A DNA stretch of 12,362 nucleotides from an uncultured Paracoccaceae bacterium (GCA_937927885.1 CALEZJ010000566.1:1-12362), one strand, 5' to 3'; numbered from the stretch's first letter, positions 1 through 6,536 are shown. Translations and numbers: made by a program. The notes: generated by a model from the sequence alone, not told the origin.

Positions 1-165
1 CTCGGGCTCGAAGGCGCCGCGACCAATCCAGGCAATGGCGACCAGTTGGGCCTTCTCATCGTCGTTCAGCGCGTCGATGAAGGCGTGCAATTCCCCTTCG
101 CGGCCTGTCTCGCGCGCCTGAAAGATGACGTGGACGACTTTCTTGAGGCTGATTTCGAGGGTCAT
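1..165 (-). CDS. DUF3775 family protein, N-terminal part (runs off left edge)
   Basis: Fifty-five codons are open from the ATG at 165 to the window edge, so only the N-terminus is seen. The start is supported by AAGGA about 10 bases upstream. The protein begins MTLEISLKKVVHVIFQARE, followed by an acidic LHAFIDALNDDEKAQL stretch and VAIAWIGRG. I recognise this pattern as DUF3775, a small uncharacterised family common in Rhodobacteraceae; no enzymatic motif is visible. It lies 56 bp downstream of the SDR gene on the same strand with no hairpin terminator between them, so it may be a last, more loosely attached member of the ufa operon. Family assignment is from memory of the conserved pattern; function is unknown. 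Confidence 0.7.
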   Translation of the reverse strand, partial: MTLEISLKKVVHVIFQARETGREGELHAFIDALNDDEKAQLVAIAWIGRGAFEPE

Positions 166-221
166 GGTGGCTTTCCTTGCTGACCGCCAGCATCACCCGC
201 CGGGGCATTTTGCGCAAGAGG

Positions 222-950
222 TCAGCGTGCGCGGGCGAAAAGCCTGTGCCAGAGGGTATCCGGCAACAGCCGACCGGCGCGGAAAAGCCAGGAGAAGAGC
301 GTGGGAAAGGCCGTAGTGCCGCGACGCGTCCGGATGGCGCGCAGCATGTGTCGGGCGGCCTGATCGGGTTCCATCAGGAACGGCATCGAGAAGTCATTGA
401 GATCGGTGAGGCGTGTGCGGATGAACCCCGGGTTGACCAGTTGCACGGTCACCCCAGTGGCATGGAGGTCGGCCTGAAGTGATTGCGCGAGATTCATCAG
501 CCCGGCCTTCGAGGCTCCGTAACCGATGGCCCCGGGCAGGCCGCGGTAGGCGGCGAGCGATCCGGTCAACACCAGATGCCCGCGCCCGCGCGCCAGCATG
601 GCTGGCAGGATTGCGCCTGTCACCCGCACGGCACCGGCAAGGTTCACGTCGATCATCGCCAGCGCGCGCGCCGTGTCCCAATCTTGCGCGCGCATCGGCC
701 AGTAGGCTCCAGCGAGATAGATCACGCCGTCCACCGCCCCTGCCACTTCGGCTGCTGCGTGGACCGAGGCGTCGTCCGTTACATCCATCACCAGCGACTC
801 TGCGCCCGGCAAGGTGGACGCCAGATCCTGAAGTCGTGCGGCGTCGCGCCCGGACAGGATCAGTTGCACGCCTTGATCGGCCATCGCATGAGCCAGCGCG
901 CGGCCGAGGCCCTCGGAGGCGCCGATCAGCCACCAGCGTTGTCCCCTCAT
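222..950 (-). CDS. SDR family NAD(P)-dependent oxidoreductase (RSP1087 type)
   Basis: The 242-residue protein is a classical short-chain dehydrogenase/reductase. The Rossmann glycine motif GASEGLG lies at residues 10-16, a variant LAG (usually NAG) near 79-81, N103, catalytic S131 and the Y144-x3-K148 pair; PGFIRT at 174-179 follows as usual. It would reduce or oxidise a carbonyl/hydroxyl group with NAD(P)H; the substrate is unknown. The C-terminus ends in a hydrophobic/basic segment (FSWLFRAGRLL) that might associate with the membrane. The ATG at 950 was chosen because it overlaps the TGA of the upstream gene (ATGA); a longer frame to 1043 would overlap that gene by nearly 100 bases and adds residues unlike an SDR N-terminus. 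It is fifth in the RpoE-driven operon, where R. sphaeroides has RSP1087. Confidence 0.93.
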   Translation of the reverse strand: MRGQRWWLIGASEGLGRALAHAMADQGVQLILSGRDAARLQDLASTLPGAESLVMDVTDDASVHAAAEVAGAVDGVIYLAGAYWPMRAQDWDTARALAMIDVNLAGAVRVTGAILPAMLARGRGHLVLTGSLAAYRGLPGAIGYGASKAGLMNLAQSLQADLHATGVTVQLVNPGFIRTRLTDLNDFSMPFLMEPDQAARHMLRAIRTRRGTTAFPTLFSWLFRAGRLLPDTLWHRLFARAR

Positions 951-1498
951 GCGGGCACCTGTCGCATGGTGGCCACCAGTTCTGCCACCTTGATCCCGAA
1001 TTTGCGGAACTGGCTGCGGTTCAGGATGGTGCCGTTCTCGCACAGGTACATCCAGTCAGTCACGTCCAGAACCCAGCCACCTGCGTGTTCAGGCAGACGG
1101 ATCCGGTAGGATAGGCGCACGGTTGCCCCTTCCTGCCGACCCTCGCCGGGTTGCGTCAGATCGTCGGCCTCGGCGCGGATGTTGCCATCGTTACCCAGCG
1201 CGAGGCGCCACTGGCGGTGCTGCACCTCGCCCGAGGCGTATCGGAAATGCTCGTCCAGGATGCCACGGTTGCCTTCCCAGCGGCCATTCATCTGGGCGAC
1301 AAAGCGTGACGTGACGCGACCAAAGGGGCCATAGATGACACCCTCGCACAGCATCGGGCCGTTCAGATGCTGGCGGATGTCCAGGCCGGGTGTGGTCTCC
1401 GCGTAATCCGCCGGACGTTGGGCGCCAAAACCGACAAGGCGGCGGGCGATCAGTGCAAGGGCGGCCAGGACGGCAAGTGTGACAAGGGCTTCAGGCAT
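947..1498 (-). CDS. DUF3833 family protein (RSP1088 type)
   Basis: The product is 183 residues long. It has one hydrophobic N-terminal segment (about residues 3-20, rich in Leu/Ala) followed by RR, so it is probably anchored in the inner membrane or exported. The rest is a soluble beta-rich domain with IYGPFGRVTSRF, FRYASGEVQHRQW and a C-terminal VLDVTDWMYLCENGTILNR. I recognise this as DUF3833, whose biochemical role is unknown. It starts inside the end of the MFS gene (ATG at 1498, MFS stop at 1493-1491; 8-base overlap), and its own TGA overlaps the ATG of the SDR gene, so all three should be translated together. Position in the operon matches RSP1088 of R. sphaeroides. Its company with membrane-lipid enzymes suggests an envelope or lipid role, which is inference only. 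Confidence 0.85.
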   Translation of the reverse strand: MPEALVTLAVLAALALIARRLVGFGAQRPADYAETTPGLDIRQHLNGPMLCEGVIYGPFGRVTSRFVAQMNGRWEGNRGILDEHFRYASGEVQHRQWRLALGNDGNIRAEADDLTQPGEGRQEGATVRLSYRIRLPEHAGGWVLDVTDWMYLCENGTILNRSQFRKFGIKVAELVATMRQVPA

Positions 1499-2732
1499 GA
1501 TGGGGTTCGCTTTCGGGATCGATCGTGGCGATGAGGGCGATGGCGCCCAGTTTCAGCGCACAAGGGAGCAGGGCATAGATCAGGCCTAGAGCGGCCAGCG
1601 CTTGCGGTGAACTGTCAGGCCCGGAAAACCCAAGACTGTCGAGCATGGGCAGCAGGACCAAGGCGCACAGCGCAAGCGTGGCCTTGGTGGCAAAGGTCCA
1701 GAGAGCAAATCCCGCCGCGCCTTCCGGGGCGACATGGGCCATGCGACGGGCAAAGAGAGCGGGGAGCAGGGTCAGGGCGGCCCCAAGCGCCGCGCCAGTA
1801 AGAATGCAGATCACCGCAAATGCGGGGGCATCCCCGGCGTCGAGCAAAGCCGCTGCGCCAAAAGACGCAATGGAAAGGCCCATCGACAGCATCAGAACCC
1901 GGCGTGTGCCGTATTGGCGCGCGGCGCGCACCCAGAGCGGGGCCGCACCGGCCGCGGCGAAAAAGAAGAGGACCAGCAGCGGCCCATCCCACCCCGGGGC
2001 GGCGAGGCGGCTTTCGACGAAGAACAGGAAAAGGGTCGAACTGACCGCGACCGGGGCGGTGTTCACCAGCGCGACCACCAGCAAGCGCCGCGCCAACGGG
2101 TCGCGCAGCACCCTGCCAAAGTCGCTCAGGCTGCTGGTGTCCGGGCTGGTCTGGCCCCGCCATTCGGCGCGCATACGCCAGCCAACGCCCAGCGCGAAGG
2201 CGGCGAACAGGACGGCATAGGCCTGAAACGGCGGGTTCGGTGTCAGGGCCAGCAGTGTCGGCGCCACAGCGGCGGCGCAAACCCCCAAAAGAGCCCCGCT
2301 TTCGCGCCAGGCGGCCAGCTGCAGGTGACCACTGGTGCCCAGAGGTTCGGCCCGTCGGATACCCTGAGCATAGAACACGATGGTCAGAAAACTGTAGGCG
2401 CTGAAAAGTGCGGTCAGCATAAGCGCGAACCACAGGATCGGCGTCACAGGCGGTACCACTGCGAACAGCCCCAGCATCGCCCCTGCCAGCACGATCAGGG
2501 CCATCGCCACCGAGGCCCCGCGGCGCGCCGAAGTTGCGCGTGCCAGCCAGCCCAGCGCGGGGTCCTGCACCAGGTCGATCAGCCTGAGAGCCCCCAGCAC
2601 CAACCCCAGTGTGCCCAGTCCGATGCCGAAACTGTCGGCGTAGAACTTGGGCGCGTGGATATAGATCGGCAGCCCCGCCATCGCCAAGAGCGCGGCGAAG
2701 CCTCCCCAGGTGGCTAGGGGCGCGTGGGTCAC
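1491..2732 (-). CDS. MFS_2-type transporter with GTG start (RSP1089 type)
   Basis: This is a 413-residue, very hydrophobic protein with about 12 predicted membrane segments, a major facilitator of the GPH/MFS_2 kind. LIDLVQDPALGWLARAT near residues 53-70 resembles the D-x3-DP-x-G-x-L signature after helix 2 of that group, and AAWRESGALLG lies about mid-protein. The substrate is unknown. The GTG at 2732 was chosen because it overlaps the preceding TGA as GTGA and has GAGGT about 8 bases upstream. An open frame continues to 2810, but that stretch lies inside the DUF1365 gene and encodes a Pro/Arg-rich, non-membrane sequence. It matches the place of RSP1089 in R. sphaeroides. MFS_2 proteins can move sugars or lysolipids, so export or flipping of a modified lipid is an attractive but unproven idea. 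Confidence 0.88.
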   Translation of the reverse strand: MTHAPLATWGGFAALLAMAGLPIYIHAPKFYADSFGIGLGTLGLVLGALRLIDLVQDPALGWLARATSARRGASVAMALIVLAGAMLGLFAVVPPVTPILWFALMLTALFSAYSFLTIVFYAQGIRRAEPLGTSGHLQLAAWRESGALLGVCAAAVAPTLLALTPNPPFQAYAVLFAAFALGVGWRMRAEWRGQTSPDTSSLSDFGRVLRDPLARRLLVVALVNTAPVAVSSTLFLFFVESRLAAPGWDGPLLVLFFFAAAGAAPLWVRAARQYGTRRVLMLSMGLSIASFGAAALLDAGDAPAFAVICILTGAALGAALTLLPALFARRMAHVAPEGAAGFALWTFATKATLALCALVLLPMLDSLGFSGPDSSPQALAALGLIYALLPCALKLGAIALIATIDPESEPHHA

Positions 2733-3484
2733 CGCGAGACCTCGTGTGCCGGGGGCTCGGGGCGCCGACGGAACCCGGCTCCTTTCCACCACAGTTTCAG
2801 CGCCTGCCAATGGATCAGCGCCAGCACCCTGCGCGAACCAAAGGGCCGACGGAACAATGCCCCGACGAGTCCCGCCGAGGTGGCGGGTTTGCGCGGGCCG
2901 GTGAGGGTCGCGACAAGGCCGCCCGCCTGGTGCCCCAGTTCGATGCGGATGGCGATGGAATCCGGACGGATATCGAAACGGAACCGATAGCCCCCGTCGA
3001 TCGGCTGGAACGGCGAGACATAGAAAACCTTGCGCGCCTCCAGCGTGTCCGCCGAGGTGATCGCGCGAAAATCGTCATGGTGGCACAGATAGGAATGCCG
3101 GTCGCCGTAAGTGTTCGTCACTTCGGCAATCACGCAGACCAGCGCATCCCGCGCGTCATGGGCCAGCCAGAAACTGACCGGGTTGAACACGTGGCCCAGC
3201 ACGCGCGGCTGCGTCAGCAAAGACAGGCGCGCGATTTCGGGCGCCCCGGCATCGGCCAGAACCTTGCGCGCCCAGATGGTGCCGGTGCCCTGACCTGGCG
3301 CGCCGCCGTGGTCCGCATCGAACAGCGCCACCAGACCGCGCCGGTTGCGCCTCAGCAGGGCAGGGGCGGGTTGTGCCACTTCGGGTTCGACCAGCAGGTA
3401 GTCCACGCCGTAAGCAAATCGGTTGCCTGGCCCCCCGCTACGCCCGTGGAACGTGCGCCCGGCGATGTGCTCGACCACACTCAT
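2729..3484 (-). CDS. ufaO: DUF1365 protein, UfaO-like furan fatty acid oxygenation factor (RSP1090 type)
   Basis: The 251-residue protein carries the DUF1365 pattern: an N-terminal GRTFHGR (9-15), FAYGVDYLL (23-31), VLGHVFNPVSFWL (95-107), EVTNTYGDRHSYL (121-133), KVFYVSPF (152-159) and IHWQALKLWWKG (224-235). In R. sphaeroides the protein in this operon position (RSP1090, named UfaO) is reported to be needed for adding an O2-derived oxygen to the methylated diene acyl chain of phospholipids to make a methyl-furan fatty acid. It was also found necessary for degradation of ChrR after singlet oxygen. The several conserved His residues (H98, H109, H130, H135-H136) could bind a cofactor, but none is proven here. 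The ATG at 3484 overlaps the TGA of the preceding desaturase gene. Family certain; furan role transferred from synteny and literature memory. Confidence 0.88.
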   Translation of the reverse strand: MSVVEHIAGRTFHGRSGGPGNRFAYGVDYLLVEPEVAQPAPALLRRNRRGLVALFDADHGGAPGQGTGTIWARKVLADAGAPEIARLSLLTQPRVLGHVFNPVSFWLAHDARDALVCVIAEVTNTYGDRHSYLCHHDDFRAITSADTLEARKVFYVSPFQPIDGGYRFRFDIRPDSIAIRIELGHQAGGLVATLTGPRKPATSAGLVGALFRRPFGSRRVLALIHWQALKLWWKGAGFRRRPEPPAHEVSR

Positions 3485-4770
3485 GCCGCAGCCTGAGTGC
3501 GTCGGGCAGCCATTGCCTCGACCACATCGACGGCGCTGGCAAAGCCGTCCTCGTGAAAGCCGTTCTTCATCCAGGCCCCGGCCAGCCATATGCCGTCCTG
3601 ACCGTTCATCGCCCTCAGCGTACCCTGAGCAGCAAAGGCTGCGCGGTCATAGACCGGGTGGCGGAAGGTATGGCTGTCATAGATCTTGTCTTCGCGGATC
3701 GGGCGGCTGGAATTCAGCGTGACGATCATCAGATCGTCCCTCGGGATCGGCTGAAGCGCGTTCATCCAGTAGGACAGGCTGATCCTCTCGCGGTCGGCGG
3801 CGCTGTGTTCGGTATAGGTCCAACTGGACCAGACCTTGCGCCGCTTGGGCATGATCGTGGCATCGGCGTGCAGCACGGCCTCGTTGTCCTGATAGCGGAT
3901 CGCGGACAGTGCCTTACGCTGTTCGGACGGTGCGTGGGCCAGCAGGCTCAACGCGGTGTCGGAGTGGGTGGCGAGGATCACCTCGTCATAGCTCTCCCAT
4001 TCGCCTGCGTTCAGCCTAACCTCGCGCCCCTGCGCACCGCGCCGAACGCCCGACACGGCAGCACCCAGCCGAATGTCCACGCCGCGAATGCGCAGATCGC
4101 GCTCGAGCCTGCGGACGTATTCGACCGACCCGCCACGCACAGTGTGCCATTGATGCTGACCCCTCGCCGACAACAGCGCGTGATTCCTGAAGAATTCCAT
4201 CATGGCGCGGGCAGGGAAGTCCATGATCTTGTCTTTTGGCGTGGACCAGATCGCGCCGGAGAACGGCTGGATATACCGCTCGCGGAACCAGCGGCCCATG
4301 CCCAGTTCATCCATTAGCCCGCCAATGGTCATGTCGTCGCGTGCGACATCCAGCGCCCGGGCATTGAAACGCACAATGTCGCGGATCATGCGAAGAAACC
4401 GCGGATCCGCGATGTTGCGGCGGCTGGCAAAGAGGGTGTCGAGCGATTCCAGCGCATATTCGCAGGCGCCGTTGTCGAATGAGGCCCCAAAGCCCATCGA
4501 AGCTGGCGCGGTCGGAACGTCGAGGGCCTCGAACATTGCCGTCAGGTTGGGATAATTGGCATGGTTGAAGACGATGAACCCTGTATCCACTGGCTGGTCC
4601 CCCCGTTTGCCCGCCAGCACGGTGCGGGCATGGCCTCCCAGCCTCGGAGCCGCCTCGATCAGGGTCACCCGGTTGCCGGGGGCCAGCAGCCAGGCTGCGG
4701 CCATGCCTGAAATGCCGGCGCCGATCACGGCAATGTGGCGCGGGGCCGATGGGGTGGATTCAAAGGGCAT
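3481..4770 (-). CDS. ufaD: FAD-dependent amine-oxidase-fold desaturase, UfaD-like (RSP1091 type)
   Basis: The 429-residue flavoprotein has an N-terminal Rossmann motif VIGAGISG (15-22), the ribose-binding E39 and RLGGHA (43-48). The C-terminal flavin motif GIWLAGAWMKNGFHEDGF starts near residue 393, typical of the amine oxidase/phytoene desaturase fold (COG2907-like). In R. sphaeroides the protein in this position, RSP1091/UfaD, is reported to desaturate the methylated 18:1 chain of phospholipids to a methyl-diene, the precursor of furan fatty acids. The ATG at 4770 has GGAGAG 6-11 bases upstream. It is the first gene of a five-gene operon with 4-8-base overlaps and faces away from rpoE-chrR across a region carrying two RpoE-type promoters, as in R. 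sphaeroides. No transmembrane helix is evident; it probably acts at the inner face of the membrane. The family is sure; the exact reaction is inferred from synteny. Confidence 0.9.
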   Translation of the reverse strand: MPFESTPSAPRHIAVIGAGISGMAAAWLLAPGNRVTLIEAAPRLGGHARTVLAGKRGDQPVDTGFIVFNHANYPNLTAMFEALDVPTAPASMGFGASFDNGACEYALESLDTLFASRRNIADPRFLRMIRDIVRFNARALDVARDDMTIGGLMDELGMGRWFRERYIQPFSGAIWSTPKDKIMDFPARAMMEFFRNHALLSARGQHQWHTVRGGSVEYVRRLERDLRIRGVDIRLGAAVSGVRRGAQGREVRLNAGEWESYDEVILATHSDTALSLLAHAPSEQRKALSAIRYQDNEAVLHADATIMPKRRKVWSSWTYTEHSAADRERISLSYWMNALQPIPRDDLMIVTLNSSRPIREDKIYDSHTFRHPVYDRAAFAAQGTLRAMNGQDGIWLAGAWMKNGFHEDGFASAVDVVEAMAARRTQAAA

Positions 4771-4795
4771 CGCGCTCTCCGGTTGTTGTTTTCAG

Positions 4796-4825
4796 AGGAT
4801 ACGCAGGGGGCGTGCGTTTGGATGC
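4796..4825 (-). promoter_or_regulatory. candidate RpoE promoter for the ufa operon
   Basis: On the minus strand GCATCC (4825-4820) is followed by exactly 18 bases and TATCCT (4801-4796). The -35 shares ATCC with the TGATCC of the opposite promoter and has the same spacer length. Transcription would begin near 4789, leaving a leader of about 20 bases with a GGAG ribosome site before the ATG at 4770. The R. sphaeroides counterpart operon is RpoE-dependent. The -35 is imperfect (two mismatches at the 5' end), hence moderate confidence. Confidence 0.45.
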
Positions 4826-4848
4826 AAGGAAAAATCGGCCGCATTCGT

Positions 4849-4878
4849 TGATCCGACCCGGGGCGAGGCGCGTAAACT
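4849..4878 (+). promoter_or_regulatory. RpoE-type (ECF11) autoregulatory promoter of rpoE-chrR
   Basis: TGATCC at 4849-4854, an 18-base spacer, then TAAACT at 4873-4878. TGATCC is the -35 I recall as the hallmark of R. sphaeroides RpoE promoters, with a -10 beginning TA. Its place upstream of a sigma/ChrR pair fits the positive autoregulation known for this system. Transcription should begin near 4884-4886. Confidence 0.75.
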
Positions 4879-4957
4879 GACCATGTTGCAAGTCCTCGCC
4901 AAACCCCACACAGTAGCGTCGCCGCCCGGCACGGGATCGGTGGCGGACAGGATCGGA

Positions 4958-5515
4958 GTGCGAAATCCTTTGACGGGGACAGACGACAGCCACACCCACG
5001 CGGCATGGATGCTGCGTGTGGCAAGGGACGCGGACCAGAAAGCCTTCGCGGCGCTGTTCTCGCATTTTGCACCACGGATCAAGGCCTTCCTGATGAAATC
5101 CGGCGCGCCTGCCGCCCAGGCCGAAGATTGCGCGCAAGACGTTATGGCAACGGTCTGGCGCAAGGCCGCCATGTTCGATCCGTCACGCGCGACGGCGGCA
5201 ACCTGGATCTTTACCATCGCACGGAACCGGCGCATCGACCTTTTGCGCCGCGATGCGCGTCCTGAACCCGAAGATTTGCCCTGGGGCCCCGAGCCCGACC
5301 TCGACGCCGAGGCCGCGCTGGCACTGCAACAGGATACTGACCGGCTGGGCGCCGCCTTGGCCGCCCTCCCGCAAACCCAGCGCGAGTTGATCGAAAAGGC
5401 CTACTTTGGCGATCTCAGCCATGGCGAGATTGCCCGGACCACCGGCCTGCCTCTGGGCACGATCAAGTCGCGCATTCGCCTGGCGCTGGACAAGCTGCGC
5501 CAGTCCATGAGTTGA
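4958..5515 (+). CDS. rpoE: ECF sigma factor RpoE (ChrR-controlled, singlet oxygen response)
   Basis: It directs RNA polymerase to stress promoters when released from ChrR. From the GTG at 4958 the protein is 185 residues: sigma region 2 is at about 26-98 (AFAALFSHFAPRIKAFLM, AEDCAQDVMATVWRK, TWIFTIARNRRIDLLRR) and region 4 at about 131-182 (ALPQTQRELIEKAYFGDLS then LPLGTIKSRIRLALDKLR). The start is uncertain. GTG 4958 has AGGA 5 bases upstream; GTG 4940 is a second choice; ATG 4883 would give 210 residues, but it sits at the predicted transcription start, so it would be leaderless. The stop is followed by chrR after 10 bases, with the chrR ribosome site overlapping the rpoE stop. Promoter, partner and divergent ufa genes all match the R. 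sphaeroides rpoE-chrR locus. Confidence 0.93.
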   Translation: MRNPLTGTDDSHTHAAWMLRVARDADQKAFAALFSHFAPRIKAFLMKSGAPAAQAEDCAQDVMATVWRKAAMFDPSRATAATWIFTIARNRRIDLLRRDARPEPEDLPWGPEPDLDAEAALALQQDTDRLGAALAALPQTQRELIEKAYFGDLSHGEIARTTGLPLGTIKSRIRLALDKLRQSMS

Positions 5516-5525
5516 GGATAGACCG

Positions 5526-6167
5526 ATGATCCGCCATCATCTCTCGGACGATCTGCTGACCGGCTACTGCGCAGGCTCCCTGCCGGAAGCCTTCAACGTC
5601 CTGATCGCCACGCATGTTTCCCTGTGCGACGAATGCCGCGCGCGGCTGGCCAGTCTGGAGGCGCTGGGCGGCGCCCTGCTGGAAAGCGCCGGTCCGGTGG
5701 CGATGGACAACGGGGCCCTTGCCGCGACCCTCGCGCGTATCATGGGCCAGCCACCGATGCCATGGACCGCCCCGGCGCGTCCGAAGGGGCTGTTTCCCGA
5801 ACCCCTGCGCGCCCGGGTCGGCGGCGATCTAGATGCGGTTCGCTGGCGCCCGGTCGGCGGCGGCGTGCGGCAGGCGATCCTGCCCACCTCGGGGCGTGCC
5901 AGCCTGCGGCTGCTGCACATTCCCGGCGGGGGGGCGGTGCCGGATCATGGCCACAAGGGCACGGAACTGACCCTGGTTCTGCAAGGGGCGTTCCGCGACG
6001 AGTCCGACCGCTTTGGCCCCGGCGACGTGGAAATCGCCGATGCCGAGGTCCATCACACGCCGGTGGCCGAGGCCGGTCCGGCCTGCATCTGTCTGGCCGC
6101 CACCGATGCGCCCTTGCGTTTCAAGGGGTTGGTCCCGCGGCTGGTGCAGCCCTTCGTGAAAATCTGA
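5526..6167 (+). CDS. chrR: ChrR, zinc-binding cupin anti-sigma factor of RpoE
   Basis: ChrR holds RpoE inactive and releases it when the cell meets singlet oxygen. The 213-residue protein has the two-domain layout of this family. The N-terminal zinc anti-sigma domain has H5, H30, C34 and C37 (HxxxCxxC in ATHVSLCDEC). The C-terminal cupin domain has H141, H143, E147 (PDHGHKGTE) and H177, the metal ligands known from R. sphaeroides at the same numbering. C187 and C189 (ACIC) are also kept; that pair is reported to matter for the singlet oxygen response. An extra cysteine, C15, lies in the anti-sigma domain where I recall alanine in R. sphaeroides. The ATG at 5526 has GAGGAT at 5514-5519. It is cotranscribed with rpoE. 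In R. sphaeroides ChrR turnover requires proteases and the RSP1090/RSP1091 products encoded divergently here. Confidence 0.95.
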   Translation: MIRHHLSDDLLTGYCAGSLPEAFNVLIATHVSLCDECRARLASLEALGGALLESAGPVAMDNGALAATLARIMGQPPMPWTAPARPKGLFPEPLRARVGGDLDAVRWRPVGGGVRQAILPTSGRASLRLLHIPGGGAVPDHGHKGTELTLVLQGAFRDESDRFGPGDVEIADAEVHHTPVAEAGPACICLAATDAPLRFKGLVPRLVQPFVKI

Positions 6168-6210
6168 CGCGCCGGAAAAGACTTTGAACCGTTCTTCGGC
6201 GTCGTCCGAC

Positions 6211-6245
6211 CCAAGGCCACACGCGCTGCAGGCGCCAACCCTTGG
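6211..6245 (+). other. nested inverted repeat in the leader of the small exported protein gene
   Basis: CCAAGG (6211-6216) pairs with CCTTGG (6240-6245) around an inner GCGC-TGCAG-GCGC (6223-6235). The last two bases of the outer arm begin the ribosome site GGAGAG (6244-6249) of the gene starting at 6255. It could be an RNA fold in the leader or chance in GC-rich DNA; no promoter with a clear -10 was found in 6168-6210. Confidence 0.2.
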
Positions 6246-6254
6246 AGAGACCGA

Positions 6255-6527
6255 ATGACCCGCACGCTCCTTGCCACCCTGACCGCCCTGTCGTTGACCC
6301 TGATTGCCGCGCAGGCCAATGCTGCCGCGTATATCAAGTACGAAGGCGTCCCCGGCGTGATCCAGGCAACCGGTGCCGACCGTCCCGCGACCGGTGCCGA
6401 CAGCGCCCGCGGTGGCCGGGGCATCATCATCATCGACATGGCGACCGGCAACGACGATCGCGGACCTGACAGCGATGCGGGTCGTGATGGCGGCCGCGAT
6501 GCGGGCCGCGACGCCTTTGGCGGCTGA
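6255..6527 (+). CDS. small exported protein, Asp/Gly/Arg-rich tail, unknown function
   Basis: The 90-residue product begins with a convincing signal peptide: MTR, a hydrophobic run LLATLTALSLTLIA, and AQANA-A as likely cleavage at about 23/24. The mature part starts AAYIKYEGVPG, faintly like the N-terminus of Hcp-type proteins but far too short for one. It continues with a repeated ATGAD (40-44 and 46-50 area, encoded by two copies of ACCGGTGCCGAC at 6369 and 6390), an IIIID stretch, and a C-terminal tail of GRDGGRDAGRDA repeats. The mature protein is about 65 residues, acidic/basic mixed and probably disordered. GGAGAG lies 6-11 bases before the ATG. It lies 87 bp after chrR on the same strand and ends 9 bp from rlmH, which faces it. 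I do not recognise the family. Cotranscription with chrR is possible. Confidence 0.6.
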   Translation: MTRTLLATLTALSLTLIAAQANAAAYIKYEGVPGVIQATGADRPATGADSARGGRGIIIIDMATGNDDRGPDSDAGRDGGRDAGRDAFGG

Positions 6528-6536
6528 GCCCGGATT

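Noticed and set aside
951..1043. Longer N-terminus for the SDR gene (start 1043)
   Set aside because: It precedes the Rossmann fold by 31 residues unlike any SDR and overlaps DUF3833, whereas ATG 950 gives an ATGA junction.
1734..2717. 327-codon plus-strand frame, rich in Gln/Arg/His/Gly
   Set aside because: Antisense to the MFS gene; composition is typical of the reverse complement of Leu/Ala-rich membrane codons.
2733..2810. Longer N-terminus for the MFS gene (start 2810)
   Set aside because: The extra 26 residues are Pro/Arg/Gly-rich, lie inside the DUF1365 gene, and GTG 2732 has both a ribosome site and a GTGA junction.
3373..4317. 314-codon plus-strand frame
   Set aside because: Antisense to the desaturase gene, which has clear FAD motifs; no ribosome site and no recognisable domain.
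4556..4882. Upstream extension of the sigma factor frame
   Set aside because: It runs through the antisense of ufaD and through both promoters; it precedes the sigma region 2 domain and cannot be transcribed from the TGATCC promoter.
6184..6214. TTGAAC/TGAACC as a -35 for the small secreted protein
   Set aside because: No matching -10 (TA-containing) at 16-18 bases for either sigma-70 or RpoE.
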